Positions 5,502-6,544 of a stretch of 6,544 nt of DNA are shown here, piece after piece. Under the pieces are notes generated by a model. That model had not been told where the DNA came from. It saw only the letters and a list, made by a program, of their open reading frames with translations, and searched no databases. The DNA lies in the NCBI GenBank assembly GCA_050330055.1, contig JBHJOF010000381.1, positions 1 through 6,544 on the forward strand, read 5' to 3'. This stretch comes from JBHJOF01 sp050330055. GTDB taxonomy: Bacteria > Pseudomonadota > Alphaproteobacteria > Kiloniellales > JAKSDN01. A program made the translations under genes and the position numbers. Within the stretch, counting starts at the first letter, position 1, and each line of letters begins with the position of its first letter.

Positions 5502-6544
5502 ATGAAAGCAAGAAAGCGCGCACTGCTGTCGTCTACCGTGATTCCGCTGGCCGTGGTGGCCGGCATCGCAGTGGGCGGTGCGGCCATCATGCAGGCGCCA
5601 GCCGTGGTTGCGCCGGCCTATGCGACCTGCAATCCGTGTAGTCCTTGTGCCGCCAAGAGCCCGTGCAGTCCCTGCAGCCCTTGCGCTGCGGCGAGCCCCT
5701 GCAACCCCTGCGCGGTCGCCAATCCCTGCAGCCCGTGCAGCCCCTGCGCCGCAGCCAGTCCCTGCAGTCCGTGCGGCGCGGTCAGCCTGGAGTGCGCGGT
5801 GCCACGCTTGCAGGCTGCGGCGGCCAAGAGCCCCTGCAGCCCTTGCAGTCCCTGCAGCCCCTGTGCCGCGGCTAGTCCGTGCGGTCCCTGCAGCCCGTGC
5901 AGCCCCTGCGCCGCGGCCAGCCCGTGCAGCCCCTGCGCGGCCAAGCAGCCCTGCAGCCCTTGCGCTGCAGTCAGCCCTTGCAACCCCTGCGCAGTGGCGA
6001 ATCCCTGCGCCGCGGCCAGCCCCTGCGGCCCCTGCGGCCCCTGCAGCCCCTGCGCGCCAGGGGCGTCAGTCGAGTTGACCGACGCCGAGGCCAAGGCGGC
6101 CTACGATTGCCTGTTCGACGCCATGAAGGCGGCCTACGCCAAGTCGGACAACGCGATCGCCGGTATCTTCGGCGGCTGGCAGACCTACAGCAGCCAGGCC
6201 TATCAGTCGGCGACGCACGGCGGGCGCTACGTCATGAACTATGCCGACGAGCGGGCGAAGGCCTACGGCACCTACGAGCAGGGCGGCCCGATGCCGACCG
6301 GCAGCCAGCTCGCCAAGCCGAGCTTCGAGGCCAAGGCCGACGGCCAGGTCGCGATCGGCCCGCTGTTCATCATGGAGAAGATGCAGCAGGGCTTTTACGA
6401 CGCCAGCGACGACTGGCGCTACACTATGGTGATGCCGAACGGCGCGATCTTCGGCACCACCAACGGCGCCGGCTCGGACCAGGTCGAGTTCTGCATCGGC
6501 TGTCACCAGGCAGGCGCCGAGCGCGACTCGATGCTGTTCGTGCC
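5502..6544 (+). CDS. Secreted CxPC-repeat / cytochrome P460-like fusion protein (3' end outside window)
   Basis: 347 codons are visible with no stop, so the 3' end is missing. A signal peptide (MKARKRALLSS, hydrophobic 12-31, cleavage AYA|TC at 41/42) directs it to the periplasm. Residues 43-184 are a repeat region with 33 Cys in C-[SNG]-P-C runs joined by AAAS, AVAN or AAK linkers. From about 188 a P460-type domain follows: WQTYSSQ, THGGRYVMNYA, P-x-GSQLAK (Lys272), GPLFIMEKMQQGF, DWRYTMVMPNG, and C331-I-G-C334-H335, the only CxxCH and so the likely haem c site. Cytochromes P460 oxidise hydroxylamine or bind NO through a haem cross-linked to Lys; Lys272, about 60 residues before the haem motif, is a candidate for that link. 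GGGAGGGAG (5491-5499) supports ATG 5502. The Cys region might bind metal or protect against nitrosative stress; this is inference. Probably only a few residues are missing. Confidence 0.85.
   Translation, partial: MKARKRALLSSTVIPLAVVAGIAVGGAAIMQAPAVVAPAYATCNPCSPCAAKSPCSPCSPCAAASPCNPCAVANPCSPCSPCAAASPCSPCGAVSLECAVPRLQAAAAKSPCSPCSPCSPCAAASPCGPCSPCSPCAAASPCSPCAAKQPCSPCAAVSPCNPCAVANPCAAASPCGPCGPCSPCAPGASVELTDAEAKAAYDCLFDAMKAAYAKSDNAIAGIFGGWQTYSSQAYQSATHGGRYVMNYADERAKAYGTYEQGGPMPTGSQLAKPSFEAKADGQVAIGPLFIMEKMQQGFYDASDDWRYTMVMPNGAIFGTTNGAGSDQVEFCIGCHQAGAERDSMLFV
5628..6053 (+). repeat. Degenerate CxPC-coding tandem repeat
   Basis: This is a DNA-level repeat of 9-base units (TGCAGCCCC and variants; one C-x-P) and 15-18-base linker units. 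CTGCAG occurs many times. Silent third-base changes are frequent (CCC, CCG, CCT; AGC, AGT), so the protein pattern is better kept than the DNA, which suggests selection on the peptide. A non-repeat island at 5775-5834 splits it into blocks with 13 and 19 Cys plus one isolated Cys98. The block AAxSPCNPCAVANPC appears in both halves (around residues 61-75 and 155-169), evidence of internal duplication. Confidence 0.85.

Noticed and set aside
5628..6053. CRISPR-like or minisatellite array
   Set aside because: The repeats are short, degenerate and codon-phased with no unique spacers of fixed length, and are fully explained as protein coding.
5578..6078. Ala/Pro-rich + strand ORF in another frame
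   Set aside because: A frame-shifted reading of the same repeat, ending where the repeat ends; no coherent domain.
5618..6094. Reverse-strand ORF with collagen-like G-L-Q-G repeats
   Set aside because: It is the exact antisense of the CxPC repeat; GGGCTGCAG reads GLQ. It lacks a signal peptide, and the + strand frame has signal peptide, ribosome-binding site and a downstream domain.

Overview
The window reads as a GC-rich Gram-negative genome, most likely an alphaproteobacterium. This is inferred from codon use, the porin type and the kinase type; no rRNA or other phylogenetic marker is present. All convincing genes lie on the + strand. The first and last genes are cut by the window edges.

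Layout. (1) 1-690: C-terminal half of a membrane sensor histidine kinase, with its stop region duplicated as a 30-bp tandem repeat. (2) 867-1076: a 69-residue exported peptide whose mature end is an uninterrupted (C-x-P)7-C tract, followed by a long stem-loop. (3) About 1300-1603: the left end and first ~60 codons of an IS256-family transposase, joined directly to a beta-propeller-like gene that has lost its 5' part. (4) 1601-3683: the truncated propeller gene, a HEAT-like protein and a secreted FGE-sulfatase (SUMF1/NirV-like) protein, joined by two ATGA stop/start overlaps. (5) 3684-4119: low-information sequence with one doubtful small ORF and a short palindrome. (6) 4120-5232: an outer-membrane porin with a clear rho-independent terminator. 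(7) 5502-6544: a secreted protein that starts with a 33-cysteine CxPC-type repeat region and continues into a cytochrome P460-like domain with a single CxxCH haem motif; its 3' end lies outside the window.

The most interesting signal is the pair of exported CxPC-repeat proteins: one stand-alone peptide beside a sensor kinase, and one fused to a P460-like haem domain, separated by a porin and an IS-scarred operon. A working idea is a periplasmic thiol or metal-handling module linked to P460-type redox chemistry (hydroxylamine or nitric oxide). The sequence shows the architecture only. The biochemical role and any functional link between the two proteins are inference.
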